60,491 bases of DNA from an uncultured Dorea sp. (GCA_934307335.1 CAKRCL010000005.1:1-60491); one strand, 5' to 3'; shown: positions 36,004 to 45,185, numbered from the stretch's first letter. The notes: a model not told the origin generated them from the letters alone. Numbers and translations: made by a program.

Positions 36004-36960
36004 ATGAAAATCGCATTATTAGAACCAATTGGAGTATCAAAGAAAGTGATCGATGAGTTATCAGCACCAATCACTGCAAAGGGACATGAATTCGTATATT
36101 ATGATACAAAGACAACAGATCCGGCAGAACTTGCCAAGAGAAGTGAAGGCTGCGATATTGTTATGATCGCTAACAATCCGTATCCGACAGAGGTTGTAGA
36201 GAAAGCAGACGCACTTAAGATGTTATCTGTTGCATTTACAGGAATCGATCATATCGGAACAGATAAGTGTAAAGAAAAAGACATTATGATCTGCAATGCA
36301 GCAGGATATTCCAATCAGACAGTAGCAGAACTGATTATCGGTATGGCAATTGATGCGTTGAGAAATGTAGTAAAAGCTGATGGTATTGTGAGAAATGGTG
36401 GAACAAGTGCAGGTATCGGCGGAAAGGAAATCTGTGGAAGAACTGTCGGAATTATCGGACTTGGACAGATTGGAACTATGGCTGCAAAATTATTCCAGGC
36501 ATTTGGAGCAAAAGTGATTGCTTATAATAGAAGCGAATCAGAAGAAGCAAAAGCACTTGGAATCGAGTATAAGTCACTGGAAGAAGTACTGTCTACAAGT
36601 GATATTGTATCTTTGAACCTCCCATTGAACGCAGAGACAAGAGGATTTTTATCAGCAGACAAGATTGCACTTATGAACGAAAATACAATCTTTATTAATT
36701 GTGCAAGAGGACCGATTGTTGATAATGAGGCACTTGCAAAAGCATTGAATGACGGAAAGCTTGGATATGCATGTGTTGATGTATTTGATATGGAGCCGCC
36801 AATTCCGGCAGATTATCCATTGCTTCAGGCAAAGAATACATTACTGACACCGCATCAGGCATTTATTTCTGAAGAATCTATGGTAAGAAGAGCAAAGATT
36901 GTATTTGATAACGTAACAGCTTACCTGGATGGAAAACCGGTTAATGTATGTAAATTATAA
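36004..36960 (+). CDS. D-2-hydroxyacid dehydrogenase
   Basis: ATG 36004 lies 8 bases after AAAGGAGAGG; a GTG at 35995 overlaps the RBS and is unlikely. The 318-residue protein has the NAD-binding GIIGLGQIGTMAAKLF, the NCARGPIVD catalytic arginine, VFDMEPP (Glu) and LLTPHQAF (His), the catalytic triad of this family. It interconverts a 2-oxoacid and its D-hydroxyacid with NADH. It is monocistronic, directly before the second TRAP operon, but between them are a terminator and a separate promoter. Confidence 0.9.
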   Translation: MKIALLEPIGVSKKVIDELSAPITAKGHEFVYYDTKTTDPAELAKRSEGCDIVMIANNPYPTEVVEKADALKMLSVAFTGIDHIGTDKCKEKDIMICNAAGYSNQTVAELIIGMAIDALRNVVKADGIVRNGGTSAGIGGKEICGRTVGIIGLGQIGTMAAKLFQAFGAKVIAYNRSESEEAKALGIEYKSLEEVLSTSDIVSLNLPLNAETRGFLSADKIALMNENTIFINCARGPIVDNEALAKALNDGKLGYACVDVFDMEPPIPADYPLLQAKNTLLTPHQAFISEESMVRRAKIVFDNVTAYLDGKPVNVCKL

Positions 36961-36994
36961 GAATGTTGAGTAGTGAAGAAATTGGTTTCAAGAA

Positions 36995-37035
36995 AGAGGA
37001 AGAATGATTCATAAGAGTTATTCTTCCTCTTTTTG
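36995..37035 (+). terminator. Terminator after the hydroxyacid dehydrogenase
   Basis: AGAGGAAGAAT (36995-37005) pairs with ATTCTTCCTCT (37020-37030), followed by TTTTTG. Confidence 0.85.
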
Positions 37036-37079
37036 TAGATAAAAGTTGTGTGAACTTTCAGATATTTATTCTGAATAAG

Positions 37080-37093
37080 TGTAAACGCTTACA
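37080..37093 (+). promoter_or_regulatory. Distal operator of TRAP operon 2
   Basis: TGTAAACGCTTACA is a near-perfect palindrome with a central CG, extended by one pair. It fits the LacI-family/catabolite (cre) pattern. It lies about 165 bp upstream of the predicted start of transcription. Confidence 0.65.
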
Positions 37094-37209
37094 CAAAATA
37101 AAATTTGAAATATCTAAAAATGTGAAGTAAAATAGAAAAGTTAAATAAATTGTAAGGAATGCACAAAAATAAGTACAATATTTTGTTAAAAAAACAAATA
37201 AAAAGAAAC

Positions 37210-37265
37210 TTGAAATTGTTGATTTTTTAACATATACTTAACCGTAGAAAATGTAAGCCCTTACA
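37210..37265 (+). promoter_or_regulatory. Promoter and proximal operator of TRAP operon 2
   Basis: TTGAAA (37210-37215), 17-bp spacer, TATACT (37233-37238), with transcription expected near 37245. TGTAAGCCCTTACA (37252-37265), a palindrome like the distal site, lies directly downstream. This is the classic position for a repressor, with a possible loop to 37080. No LacI-type gene lies in the window. Confidence 0.65.
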
Positions 37266-37333
37266 TAATAAGAAATACTGGAATGAGAAGGCAGCAAAAG
37301 AACCAAAGCATGGAATTGAAAGGAGAATCCAAG

Positions 37334-38368
37334 ATGGTAAAATGGAAACGAATTGTCAGTGCGGCTGTTTGTGTATGCATGGCCGGAATGCTGATAACTG
37401 GATGTGGAAGCAAATCGAATTCATCTTCCAAGAAGAGAATTATTCGTGTTGCACTTTCACAGTCAGAGGAACACCCTGAGTACAAGGGTATGGAGACATT
37501 TAAAGAGTATGTTGAAGAGAAACTCGGTGACAAGTATGAAGTTCAGCTTTATCCTAATGAGCTTCTTGGTGGACAGACAAAAGCAATTGAGCTGACTCAG
37601 ACAGGTGCGATTGACTTTACGATTGCCGGAACACCAAACCTTGAAATATTTGCCGATGTATACGAAGTATTCAGTATGCCGTATCTGTTTACATCTGAGG
37701 ACGCTTATTTTGCAGCTATGAATGATACAGATTATATGAATAAAATTTATGCATCTACAGAAGATACGGGACTTCAGGTTGTAACATGGTACAACGTAGG
37801 AACGAGAAACTTCTATGCAAAGAAAGCAATTAATACACCGGATGATCTGAAAGGTCTGAAAATGCGTGTACAGCAGAGCCCGGCAAGTATCAAGATGTGT
37901 AATGCATTTGGTGCAGCAGCTTCTCCGATGGCATTTGGAGAGGTATATACAGCAATCCAGCAGGGAGTTATCGATGGAGCAGAGAATAATGAGCTTGCTC
38001 TGACAGACAACAAGCACGGAGAGGTTGCAAAATACTACAGCTACACGATGCATCAGATGATCCCAGACGTTCTGATCGCAAACTACAAGCTCCTCAATGA
38101 CATGAGTGAAGAAGACAGAGAAGTATTTGAGGAAGCTGCAAGACTTTCTACAGAGACAGAGCTTAAAGACTGGGAGACAGATGTAGAGACCGCTAAGAAG
38201 ACAGCAGAAGAAGATATGGGCGTTCAATTTATTTATCCTGACATCAGCATTTTCAAAGATAAAGTAAAGAACGTACAGAAAGAAATGTTGGATGCAAATC
38301 CAAATATCAAAGATCTGTATGAACATATTCAGAAATATAACAAACAGTATGAAGGGGAGGGAAAATAA
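37334..38368 (+). CDS. TRAP transporter solute-binding lipoprotein (DctP family), cluster 2
   Basis: ATG 37334 follows AAAGGAGAATCC; upstream in-frame Met codons are rejected. The 344-residue protein has a lipobox (GMLITGC), EHPEYKGMETFKEYVEE, the substrate-arginine segment LKMRVQQSP and EVYTAIQQGVIDGAENNE. It binds a carboxylate outside the cell. DctQ starts directly after its stop. Confidence 0.93.
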   Translation: MVKWKRIVSAAVCVCMAGMLITGCGSKSNSSSKKRIIRVALSQSEEHPEYKGMETFKEYVEEKLGDKYEVQLYPNELLGGQTKAIELTQTGAIDFTIAGTPNLEIFADVYEVFSMPYLFTSEDAYFAAMNDTDYMNKIYASTEDTGLQVVTWYNVGTRNFYAKKAINTPDDLKGLKMRVQQSPASIKMCNAFGAAASPMAFGEVYTAIQQGVIDGAENNELALTDNKHGEVAKYYSYTMHQMIPDVLIANYKLLNDMSEEDREVFEEAARLSTETELKDWETDVETAKKTAEEDMGVQFIYPDISIFKDKVKNVQKEMLDANPNIKDLYEHIQKYNKQYEGEGK

Positions 38369-38869
38369 ATGGAAACATTACATACGATCAGAAAATGGTT
38401 AGATAAAATTGTTGGAACCATTTGTATTCTTCTCTTTGCATTGATGGTAGTGGTAGGAAGCTACCAGATTATCACAAGATTTGTATTTAATAACCCGAGT
38501 ACCATTTCCGAAGAGCTTCTGACATATTCATTTGCATGGATGGCGATGTTTGCAACAGCTTATGTATTTGGAAAACGTGACCACATGAGAATGACATTTG
38601 TCGTGGACAAGATGGCACCTGCACAGAGAAAAGTGCTGGAGATCGTGCTGGAAATCCTTGTCATTGCATTTGCAGTCATCGTACTGATCTATGGTGGATT
38701 TAACATTATGGGACTGACTATGACTCAGAAGACAGCTTCCCTTGGAGTTATGATGGGACAGGTATATGCAGTCGTTCCGATTTCCGGAATCCTGATTGCA
38801 CTTTATGGAATTTTAAATGTAGTTGATCTGTGTAAAGGTTACGAGAGAAAAGAAGAGGAGGAGAAATAA
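38369..38869 (+). CDS. TRAP transporter small membrane subunit (DctQ family), cluster 2
   Basis: The 166-residue protein has four membrane segments and DctQ motifs YQIITRFVFNNPSTISEELLTYSFAW and FGKRDHMRMTFVVDK. It follows DctP with no gap and precedes DctM by 2 bases. Confidence 0.92.
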   Translation: METLHTIRKWLDKIVGTICILLFALMVVVGSYQIITRFVFNNPSTISEELLTYSFAWMAMFATAYVFGKRDHMRMTFVVDKMAPAQRKVLEIVLEILVIAFAVIVLIYGGFNIMGLTMTQKTASLGVMMGQVYAVVPISGILIALYGILNVVDLCKGYERKEEEEK

Positions 38870-38871
38870 TT

Positions 38872-40179
38872 ATGAACACTGCACTTGTATCCGGACTGAT
38901 TATTTTAGTCCTCTTGATCATTATGCTGATCGCCGGTGTGCCGATCGCAGTAGCACTTGGTGTATCTTCTGTATGTGCCATTCTTCCGATCATGGATCTG
39001 AATGTAGCCGTACTGACCGGATGCCAGAGAATCTTCTCCGGTATCTCTGTATTCAGCCTGCTTGCTATCCCGTTCTTTATTCTTGCAGGAAATATTATGA
39101 ATAAAGGTGGTATCGCCGTAAGACTGATCAACCTTGCAAAATTAATTACAGGACGCGCTCCTGGAGCACTTGCTCAGACAAATATCCTTGCAAATATGTT
39201 ATTCGGTTCTATTTCCGGATCTGGTACAGCAGCAGCTTCTGCTATGGGATCTATCATCGGACCAATCGAGAAAGAAGAGGGATATGACCCGAACTTCTCA
39301 GCGGCAGTTAACATTGCAACTGCACCGACAGGACTTCTGATCCCGCCAAGTAACGTAATGATCACATACTCACTGGTCAGCGGAGGAACTTCCGTAGCAG
39401 CCCTTTTCATGGCTGGTTACATTCCGGGAATCCTCTGGGGACTTGCTTGTATGTTAGTGGTATATGTGATTGCCAAGAAAAAAGGCTACCGTGCAAAAAC
39501 ACGTTTTACAGCATCTGAAGCTGGAAAGATCATCCTTCAGGCTCTGCCTTGTCTGCTTCTGATTGTAATCGTAATCGGTGGAATTATCTTCGGTATCTTC
39601 ACTGCAACAGAAGGTTCCGTAGTAGCCGTAGTATACAGCCTGCTCCTGTCATTGTTTGTATACAAATCAATCAAGATCAAAGAGCTGCCGAAAATCCTTC
39701 TGGACAGTGCTGAGATGACTGGTATCATCATTTTCCTGATCGGTGTATCCAGCATCATGTCATGGGTTATGGCATTTACAAATATTCCGGAGCTGGTATC
39801 TACTGCATTGCTTTCATTCAGCAGTAACAAATTTGTCATCCTGTTCCTCATCAATATTATCCTTCTGATTGTTGGAACATTTATGGATATGACACCAGCC
39901 TGCCTGATCTTTACACCAATTTTCCTGCCTGTATGTACAGCACTTGGAATGAGTTCCATTCACTTTGGTATTATGATGATCTTCAACCTGTGTATCGGAA
40001 CAATTACACCACCAGTTGGAACAACTCTGTTTGTTGGTGTTAAAGTCGGTAAAGTACAGATCGAGACAGTATTTAAACAGTTGCTCGTATACTTCGCAGC
40101 AATCTTTATAGTGCTGATGCTCGTAACATATATTCCGAACTTAAGCCTGTGGCTGCCGAAGTTGATGGGATACATCTAG
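38872..40179 (+). CDS. TRAP transporter large permease (DctM family), cluster 2
   Basis: The 435-residue permease has IPFFILAGNIMNKGGIA, NMLFGSISGSGTAAASAMG, IPPSNVMITYS and GTITPPVGTTLF. It drives Na+-coupled uptake of the DctP ligand. No catabolic gene follows; the next 600 bases hold structured repeats. Confidence 0.94.
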   Translation: MNTALVSGLIILVLLIIMLIAGVPIAVALGVSSVCAILPIMDLNVAVLTGCQRIFSGISVFSLLAIPFFILAGNIMNKGGIAVRLINLAKLITGRAPGALAQTNILANMLFGSISGSGTAAASAMGSIIGPIEKEEGYDPNFSAAVNIATAPTGLLIPPSNVMITYSLVSGGTSVAALFMAGYIPGILWGLACMLVVYVIAKKKGYRAKTRFTASEAGKIILQALPCLLLIVIVIGGIIFGIFTATEGSVVAVVYSLLLSLFVYKSIKIKELPKILLDSAEMTGIIIFLIGVSSIMSWVMAFTNIPELVSTALLSFSSNKFVILFLINIILLIVGTFMDMTPACLIFTPIFLPVCTALGMSSIHFGIMMIFNLCIGTITPPVGTTLFVGVKVGKVQIETVFKQLLVYFAAIFIVLMLVTYIPNLSLWLPKLMGYI

Positions 40180-40196
40180 GATAAAAAACACTATAT

Positions 40197-40371
40197 AGAC
40201 AATAAGAACTGCACAGACCTGGATTATTTTTCTATGGTTGCTGCGCCGCATATTATTGATTTTCTACGCAAACTCGCCTAAAGGACAGGCTCAGACAAAG
40301 CTGCGAAAATCAAGCTATGCTCGCAACCATAACGAAAAATATTCCATAGGTCTGTGCAGTTTTTATTGTCT
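40197..40371. repeat. 175-bp structured inverted repeat, copy 1
   Basis: The outer arms (40197-40220 and 40348-40371) match over 24 bases with one G:U. Inside lie TATGGTTGC/GCAACCATA, TTGATTTTC/GAAAATCAA and a small apical hairpin GCCT-AAAGGAC-AGGC. The whole element could fold as one long stem-loop, also acting as terminator for TRAP operon 2. Confidence 0.8.
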
Positions 40372-40384
40372 TGATTTAGTGGTT

Positions 40385-40512
40385 TTTTATGGGGGATGTG
40401 GCGTGGCTGCTGCGCCGCATATTTCTGGTTTTCTACGCAAACTCGCCTAAAGGACAGGCTCAGACAAAGCTGCGAAAACCGGGCTATGCTCGCAGTCATG
40501 ACGAAAATCACA
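40385..40512. repeat. Structured repeat, copy 2
   Basis: The core is near-identical to copy 1 (TTTTCTACGCAAACTCGCC, AAAGGACAGGCTCAGACAAA). Its stems GTGGCTGC/GCAGTCAT (40403-40410, 40492-40499) and CTGGTTTTC/GAAAACCGG (40425-40433, 40474-40482) differ from copy 1 but still pair. The outer arms seen in copy 1 are lost. Confidence 0.75.
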
Positions 40513-40559
40513 CAATTATCTGCGTGCCTTTTAGTTGTGCGTAAATATTGAATTTTATG

Positions 40560-40665
40560 CTAGGGATGTGACGTGGGTTGCTGCGTCGCATATTATTGTC
40601 TTGATTTAGTGGTTTTTATGAGGGGATGTGGCGTGGGTTGCTGCGCCGTATATAATTTGCGCATA
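40560..40665. repeat. Partial copies of the same repeat
   Basis: Two pieces carry the 5' segment (GGGATGTGACGTGGGTTGCTG and GGGATGTGGCGTGGGTTGCTG, each followed by CGYCGYATAT). TCTTGATTTAGTGGTTTTT occurs at 40369 and again about 40589. Both pieces lack the core and 3' arm. Confidence 0.65.
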
Positions 40666-40679
40666 AAAATGTTAAATTA

Positions 40680-40708
40680 TTGAATGAACAGTGAAAATAT
40701 AGTAATCT
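40680..40708 (+). promoter_or_regulatory. Promoter of the ascorbate-type PTS operon
   Basis: TTGAAT (40680-40685), 17-bp spacer, TAATCT (40703-40708). About 30 bases around it recur almost unchanged at 49897-49925 in front of the DUF4143 ATPase. Confidence 0.6.
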
Positions 40709-40793
40709 TAGTGTTATAGGGTAAGGATTTCGATATGGAACTAAAAATGGAATTTGAATGTAAAATTATAAATGAATATAATCGGAGATAGAT

Positions 40794-41087
40794 ATGTGCA
40801 GAGATGAAATTCGTAAGATTATGTGTTGTTGTGGAAATGGTGTCGGGACATCGCTTATGATGCAGATGACGATGGAGGAAGCGCTAAATATGCTTGGAAT
40901 GACAGGTGTTGATGTCGTGTTTGGTCCATTAGCGGAGGCGTCCGCAGGTGTGGCGGATCTGTTTGTTGTGTCTGCAGAGCTTGCAGATACGTTGACGGGT
41001 CTTCCGGTTCTTGGGCTTGATGACTTGCTGGATGCGGATCAGGCGGCTGGCAGGCTGGAAGCATGGCTGAAGGAGAGCGAGTATTGA
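40794..41087 (+). CDS. PTS IIB component, ascorbate/galactitol type
   Basis: The 97-residue protein has the phosphocysteine loop IMCCCGNGVGTSLMMQM and the Rossmann-like fold of UlaB/GatB-type IIB. It passes phosphate from IIA to the sugar on IIC. It is first in an operon with a BglG-type regulator (1 base after its stop) and a UlaA-type IIC. Confidence 0.85.
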   Translation: MCRDEIRKIMCCCGNGVGTSLMMQMTMEEALNMLGMTGVDVVFGPLAEASAGVADLFVVSAELADTLTGLPVLGLDDLLDADQAAGRLEAWLKESEY

Positions 41088-41088
41088 T

Positions 41089-43176
41089 ATGGCAGTTGGA
41101 TATCTGAACGAACGAACGCAAAAAGTGATAAATATGGTGTTGAAGCGCAGTGACGCTCTGAGCATTAAGGAAATGGCAGCGGAGCTGGGCGTTTCGACGC
41201 GTACGGTGTACAATGAGCTGGAACGCGCGAATGGCTGGCTGGATATGAAGGAACTGCCGTATCTGGAAGTTGTAAGAGGAAAAATACAGCCATTTTCAGA
41301 GCAGGAGAAGGTTCAGTTTGAACTAGTATTCGATGAGGAACAGCCCAAAGACGATTATATTTTCACACCAAGTGAGAGAACGAAGATTATTATCTGTCAG
41401 ATCATTAGTTCAGGAAATGCGGTGTATGTGGAGGAGCTGATGAATAGCTGCCAGGTGAGCCGTAATACAATCTTTGCAGATCTTCAGGCGGTGATCGCAC
41501 AGCTTTACAGTTACAAGCTGGAACTGGGATATGAGAAGAAACGAGGTTACTGGATCCATGGTGATGCAGTTCATGTACGTGCGATCTTCTTTTTGTATTT
41601 TAGTATGCTGGAACCTCTTTTTGAGATGGGAAAGATCAGTTTTCTGAATATGGAGGAGGTCGAAGGGAATTTAAGGCGGCTGGAACAGGTGGAGGAAGCG
41701 CTAAAAGTGCGGTATGTCAGAAATGATATGCTTGCACTGGCAGCAATGATCCCGATTATGGAGCGTGGAACAGATCAGCTTTATTTTTCAGATCTTGATA
41801 TTAAAAAAATACAGTTAGCAAAAGAATATCAATTTGTACAGAAGTATTTTCCAGCCTTCCCGGAAATGGAGAAGGCGTATCTGACGTTACATTTTCTGGG
41901 AGGAAGGCTTGCTTCTTATTCTCAGAATGAGCCGGCTGGAAAGCAAGATGAGACGATCATGGAGATCGCCCGGAATCTGGTGGCTGAATTTGAGCAGAAA
42001 GCCTGTGTTACATTTTCGAAGAAAAGCGAACTGATACAGGAGTTGTACCGGCATATTGCGGCATCCATTTATCGTTACCGGTTCGGTATCCAGATTGGAA
42101 ATACGATGGCGGAGGACGTAAAGCGGGAGTATCCATATATTTTTGATATTACAAGGGCGGCAGTTAAATATATGGAGCAGCAAATCCGCGTGCAGATCTC
42201 AGATAGTGAGATTGCGTATCTGGTGATGCATTTTGGAGAGCATCTGGAATATGCGGAGCATGATGAACGAAAACTGCGGATTCTGGTTGTCTGTGTAAAT
42301 GGAGTGGCAACTGGTAACATGATCAGTCATGAGTTGAAACGAATGCTGCCGCAGGCAAATGTTGTCGGTGTATCTGCGGCTTCGGACATGATCAATCCAC
42401 AAAATATCTGTGACATCATTGTCAGTTCGGTAAAAATAAAGACAGTTGTGCCGGTGATCGTGGTGAATCCGATTTTAAATGATTTCGACCGGAAAAATAT
42501 TCTGAATCATCCGTTGATCCGAAGTAAGATCGGTTTTGTGGATATGGAAGCATTGTTTCAGGTGGTGAAGAAATATGCACAGCCAGAAAAATATAAGGAG
42601 CTGCGCAATGACCTGGAGAAATTCTTTGTGAGAAGTTCTGAGGACAGGCAGCCGGTATTAAACCCGGATACATGGCGGCTGACCGATTTCCTGACGGAGG
42701 ATCGTATTATTTTCCTGGACAGTAATGGAAGAAGACAAGGAGAGCATGCCGGAACAGGTGCGGTGCCAGATCATATGAAGGACTGGGAACGTGCGCTGTA
42801 TACGACAGCATTTCCATTGATCGAACGGAAAAGTATTGATGAAAATTACGTACGGTGCATTATTGACCGGCTTCTGGAGGCGGGACCTTATATGTTCGTG
42901 ACAAAAGATCTGATCCTTGCACATGCACGCCCGGAAAATGGAGTGAAACATCTGGATATGGCAATCGGGATCGCTCCGGATGGAGTCACATTTGCAGAAG
43001 GAAAGACTGCGAGAGTGATTTTTCTTCTTGTGGTGGAAGATCAGCAGAAGCATATGGGGATTCTCAGAGATATACGAAAGTCTCTGGCAAAAAGTCAGCA
43101 GATCGATGAGCTGATCGAGGCAGGAGATGCGAAAAAGATCTGTGACATCATATGGTCAAGAATTAAGGATGCATAA
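41089..43176 (+). CDS. BglG/MtlR-type regulator with PRD, IIB-like and IIA domains
   Basis: The 695-residue protein opens with a helix-turn-helix (LSIKEMAAELGVSTRTVYNEL) and a second one (VYVEELMNSCQVSRNTIFADLQ). Two PRD domains follow (about residues 190-395) with histidines such as YLTLHFLGG and YLVMHFGEHL, then a IIB-like domain (ILVVCVNGVATGNMISHEL), and a C-terminal IIA domain with the phosphohistidine motif LAHARPENGV. Such proteins are transcription activators gated by PTS phosphorylation. It also supplies the operon's only IIA domain, so it may both sense and phosphorylate. The tight spacing after the IIB gene supports co-translation. Confidence 0.88.
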   Translation: MAVGYLNERTQKVINMVLKRSDALSIKEMAAELGVSTRTVYNELERANGWLDMKELPYLEVVRGKIQPFSEQEKVQFELVFDEEQPKDDYIFTPSERTKIIICQIISSGNAVYVEELMNSCQVSRNTIFADLQAVIAQLYSYKLELGYEKKRGYWIHGDAVHVRAIFFLYFSMLEPLFEMGKISFLNMEEVEGNLRRLEQVEEALKVRYVRNDMLALAAMIPIMERGTDQLYFSDLDIKKIQLAKEYQFVQKYFPAFPEMEKAYLTLHFLGGRLASYSQNEPAGKQDETIMEIARNLVAEFEQKACVTFSKKSELIQELYRHIAASIYRYRFGIQIGNTMAEDVKREYPYIFDITRAAVKYMEQQIRVQISDSEIAYLVMHFGEHLEYAEHDERKLRILVVCVNGVATGNMISHELKRMLPQANVVGVSAASDMINPQNICDIIVSSVKIKTVVPVIVVNPILNDFDRKNILNHPLIRSKIGFVDMEALFQVVKKYAQPEKYKELRNDLEKFFVRSSEDRQPVLNPDTWRLTDFLTEDRIIFLDSNGRRQGEHAGTGAVPDHMKDWERALYTTAFPLIERKSIDENYVRCIIDRLLEAGPYMFVTKDLILAHARPENGVKHLDMAIGIAPDGVTFAEGKTARVIFLLVVEDQQKHMGILRDIRKSLAKSQQIDELIEAGDAKKICDIIWSRIKDA

Positions 43177-43201
43177 GTAAAAATAAGAGAGGAAGATAGA
43201 T

Positions 43202-44647
43202 ATGCAGATGCTTCGAATAATCAGAGAAATATTAGCTACACCTGCACTTTTAGTCGGTCTTATTGTGCTTGCCGGGTTGGCGTTACAGAAGAAACCCGTA
43301 GATCATGTCATCAAAGGAACTGTGACGACGGTCGTAGGTTTTGCTATGTTGTCCGTAGGTTCAGGTTTACTGCAAAATGGTGCTTTAAAGGATTTTGGCG
43401 AATTATTCAAGTATGATTTCCATATTCAGGGAGTCATACCGAATATGGAAGCAGTTTCATCGCTGGGAATCCAGGAATATGCAATGCTTGTGTCAGAAAT
43501 GATGATTCTCGGAATGGCACTGAATCTTATCATGGCGAAATTCGGACCATTTCACTACATCTTCCTGACCGGACATCACACCCTTTATATGGCAAGCCTT
43601 CTTGCAGTCGTATTAGCAACAACTGAGATGGATCAGTGGAAGATTTTGATAGCGGGATCGTTAATTCTGGGATTTTTGATGGCTGGAATTCCAGCTATGA
43701 TTCAGAAAGAAATGAAAAAAGTAACTGGAAATGACCGGATTGCATTAGGACATTTTTCAGTGGCGGGATATCTCTTGGCAGCGAAAATTGGAGCAGCAGT
43801 CGGGAATAGAGCAGTGGGAAAACAGATAGGAAAAGATTCCGGGACAGAAGCGCAGGATAATCCGGGAAAATCTGTCGAGGATGTACATTTTCCGGCAAAA
43901 TTATCTTTTATGAGGGATACTACAGTTGGGATATTCCTGGTGATGACAGTGATTTTTTTGTTCATGGCAGGAATTGCAGTTCGTCGGACCGACCTTGCGG
44001 CATTAGATCTGTCCTATGGATATATCGGATATCAGAACTGGATTATCTATGCGATCATGGAGGGCGCTCAGTTTTCGGTCGCTATTTATGTTATTTTGGC
44101 AGGAGTGCGCCTGATCATTGCGGAGATTGTGCCGGCGTTCAAAGGAATTGCAGCAAAGATCGTTCCAAATGCACGCCCGGCGGTGGACTGCCCGATTCTT
44201 TTTTCCTATGCGCCAAATGCAGCGATGATTGGATTTTTGATGTCATTTGCAGGTGGCATTGTCACAATGTTAGTCCTGATTGGATTTAATATGATACAGG
44301 AAAATATTCTGCTTCCAATTATCGTGCCGGGTGTTGTGGCACATTTCTTCTGCGGAGGTAGTGCCGGGGTCTTTGCAAATGCAGAGGGTGGTCTGAAAGG
44401 CTGCCTGACTGGAGCATTTGTACATGGAATATTTATCTCCTTGTTAGCTCTTGCTATTATGCCGGTAATGGGAACATTGAATTTGTCTGGAACTGCATTT
44501 TCAGATTCGGACTTTTGTATTGTAGGAATTATAGCCGGCAATCTTGGAAGAGTTTTTTCCGGATATGGAATGCTTGTTCTTGGACTTTTGTGTTTTGGGC
44601 TGCCGATTGTCTGGGAGCAGACAAGAGGAAAATATAAAGCAGACTGA
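43202..44647 (+). CDS. PTS IIC component, ascorbate type (UlaA/SgaT-like)
   Basis: The 481-residue membrane protein has the UlaA-type pattern: ILATPALLVGLIVLAGLALQKK, VGFAMLSVGSGLL, TGHHTLYMASLLAV, YAPNAAMIGFLMSFAGG and FFCGGSAGVFANAEGGLKG. It forms the sugar channel and is phosphorylated through the IIB of this operon. L-ascorbate is the family substrate, but no ula catabolic genes (lactonase, decarboxylase) lie here, so another sugar acid or pentitol is possible. Confidence 0.88.
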   Translation: MQMLRIIREILATPALLVGLIVLAGLALQKKPVDHVIKGTVTTVVGFAMLSVGSGLLQNGALKDFGELFKYDFHIQGVIPNMEAVSSLGIQEYAMLVSEMMILGMALNLIMAKFGPFHYIFLTGHHTLYMASLLAVVLATTEMDQWKILIAGSLILGFLMAGIPAMIQKEMKKVTGNDRIALGHFSVAGYLLAAKIGAAVGNRAVGKQIGKDSGTEAQDNPGKSVEDVHFPAKLSFMRDTTVGIFLVMTVIFLFMAGIAVRRTDLAALDLSYGYIGYQNWIIYAIMEGAQFSVAIYVILAGVRLIIAEIVPAFKGIAAKIVPNARPAVDCPILFSYAPNAAMIGFLMSFAGGIVTMLVLIGFNMIQENILLPIIVPGVVAHFFCGGSAGVFANAEGGLKGCLTGAFVHGIFISLLALAIMPVMGTLNLSGTAFSDSDFCIVGIIAGNLGRVFSGYGMLVLGLLCFGLPIVWEQTRGKYKAD

Positions 44648-44680
44648 TTATGAGTTTTACGATGTAGTGAAAGAAAAAAT

Positions 44681-44725
44681 GCAGAGTTGTATCGTTATTG
44701 ATAGCGATATAACTCTGCTTTTTTT
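44681..44725 (+). terminator. Terminator of the ascorbate-type PTS operon
   Basis: GCAGAGTTGTATCG (44681-44694) pairs with CGATATAACTCTGC (44705-44718), one G:U, followed by TTTTTTT. Confidence 0.92.
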
Positions 44726-44851
44726 AGCGTCCAGTACTTTGCAAAATATCTTGAAATCTTCTGGACTTCTGTTTGAACACTGTCGATGTTATATTGAAAT
44801 CACAGAGAAGAACAAACATCAAATATATGAAATCACAAGGAGGAACCAGAT

Positions 44852-45166
44852 ATGAAAATCGTTGGAGTATGCGCTTGTACAGTAGGAATCGCACACACTT
44901 ACATTGCACAGGAGAAGCTTGAAAAGGCAGCACAAAAAGCAGGGATCGAAGCAAAATTCGAGACACAGGGAACAATCGGAAAAGAGAATGCATTAACAGA
45001 AGAAGAGATTGCAGCAGCAGATATTGTAATTCTTGCAATTGATATTAAGATTGCTGACAGAGATAGATTTGAAGGCAAAAGAATCATTCAGGTATCTACA
45101 GATGTTGCCATCAAGTCACCGAACAAATTAATTGAGAAAGCAAAACAGGTTGTAGAGGCTGCTTAA
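44852..45166 (+). CDS. PTS IIB component, fructose type
   Basis: The 104-residue protein has the IIB-Fru active loop CACTVGIAHTYIAQEKL with the phosphocysteine, and the ending DVAIKSPNKLIEKAKQ. It is first of a six-gene set (IIB, IIA, epimerase, IIC, HPr, EI). RBS AAGGAGG. Confidence 0.9.
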   Translation: MKIVGVCACTVGIAHTYIAQEKLEKAAQKAGIEAKFETQGTIGKENALTEEEIAAADIVILAIDIKIADRDRFEGKRIIQVSTDVAIKSPNKLIEKAKQVVEAA

Positions 45167-45185
45167 GATATTGGAGGGAAAATCA

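Noticed and set aside
37080..37265. Integration (att) sites suggested by paired 14-bp palindromes
   Set aside because: They are palindromic, flank a good promoter, and no integrase or tRNA is near.
43202..44647. L-ascorbate utilisation (ula) locus
   Set aside because: IIC and IIB types match, but no ulaG, ulaD, ulaE or ulaF homologue is present, so the substrate is left open.
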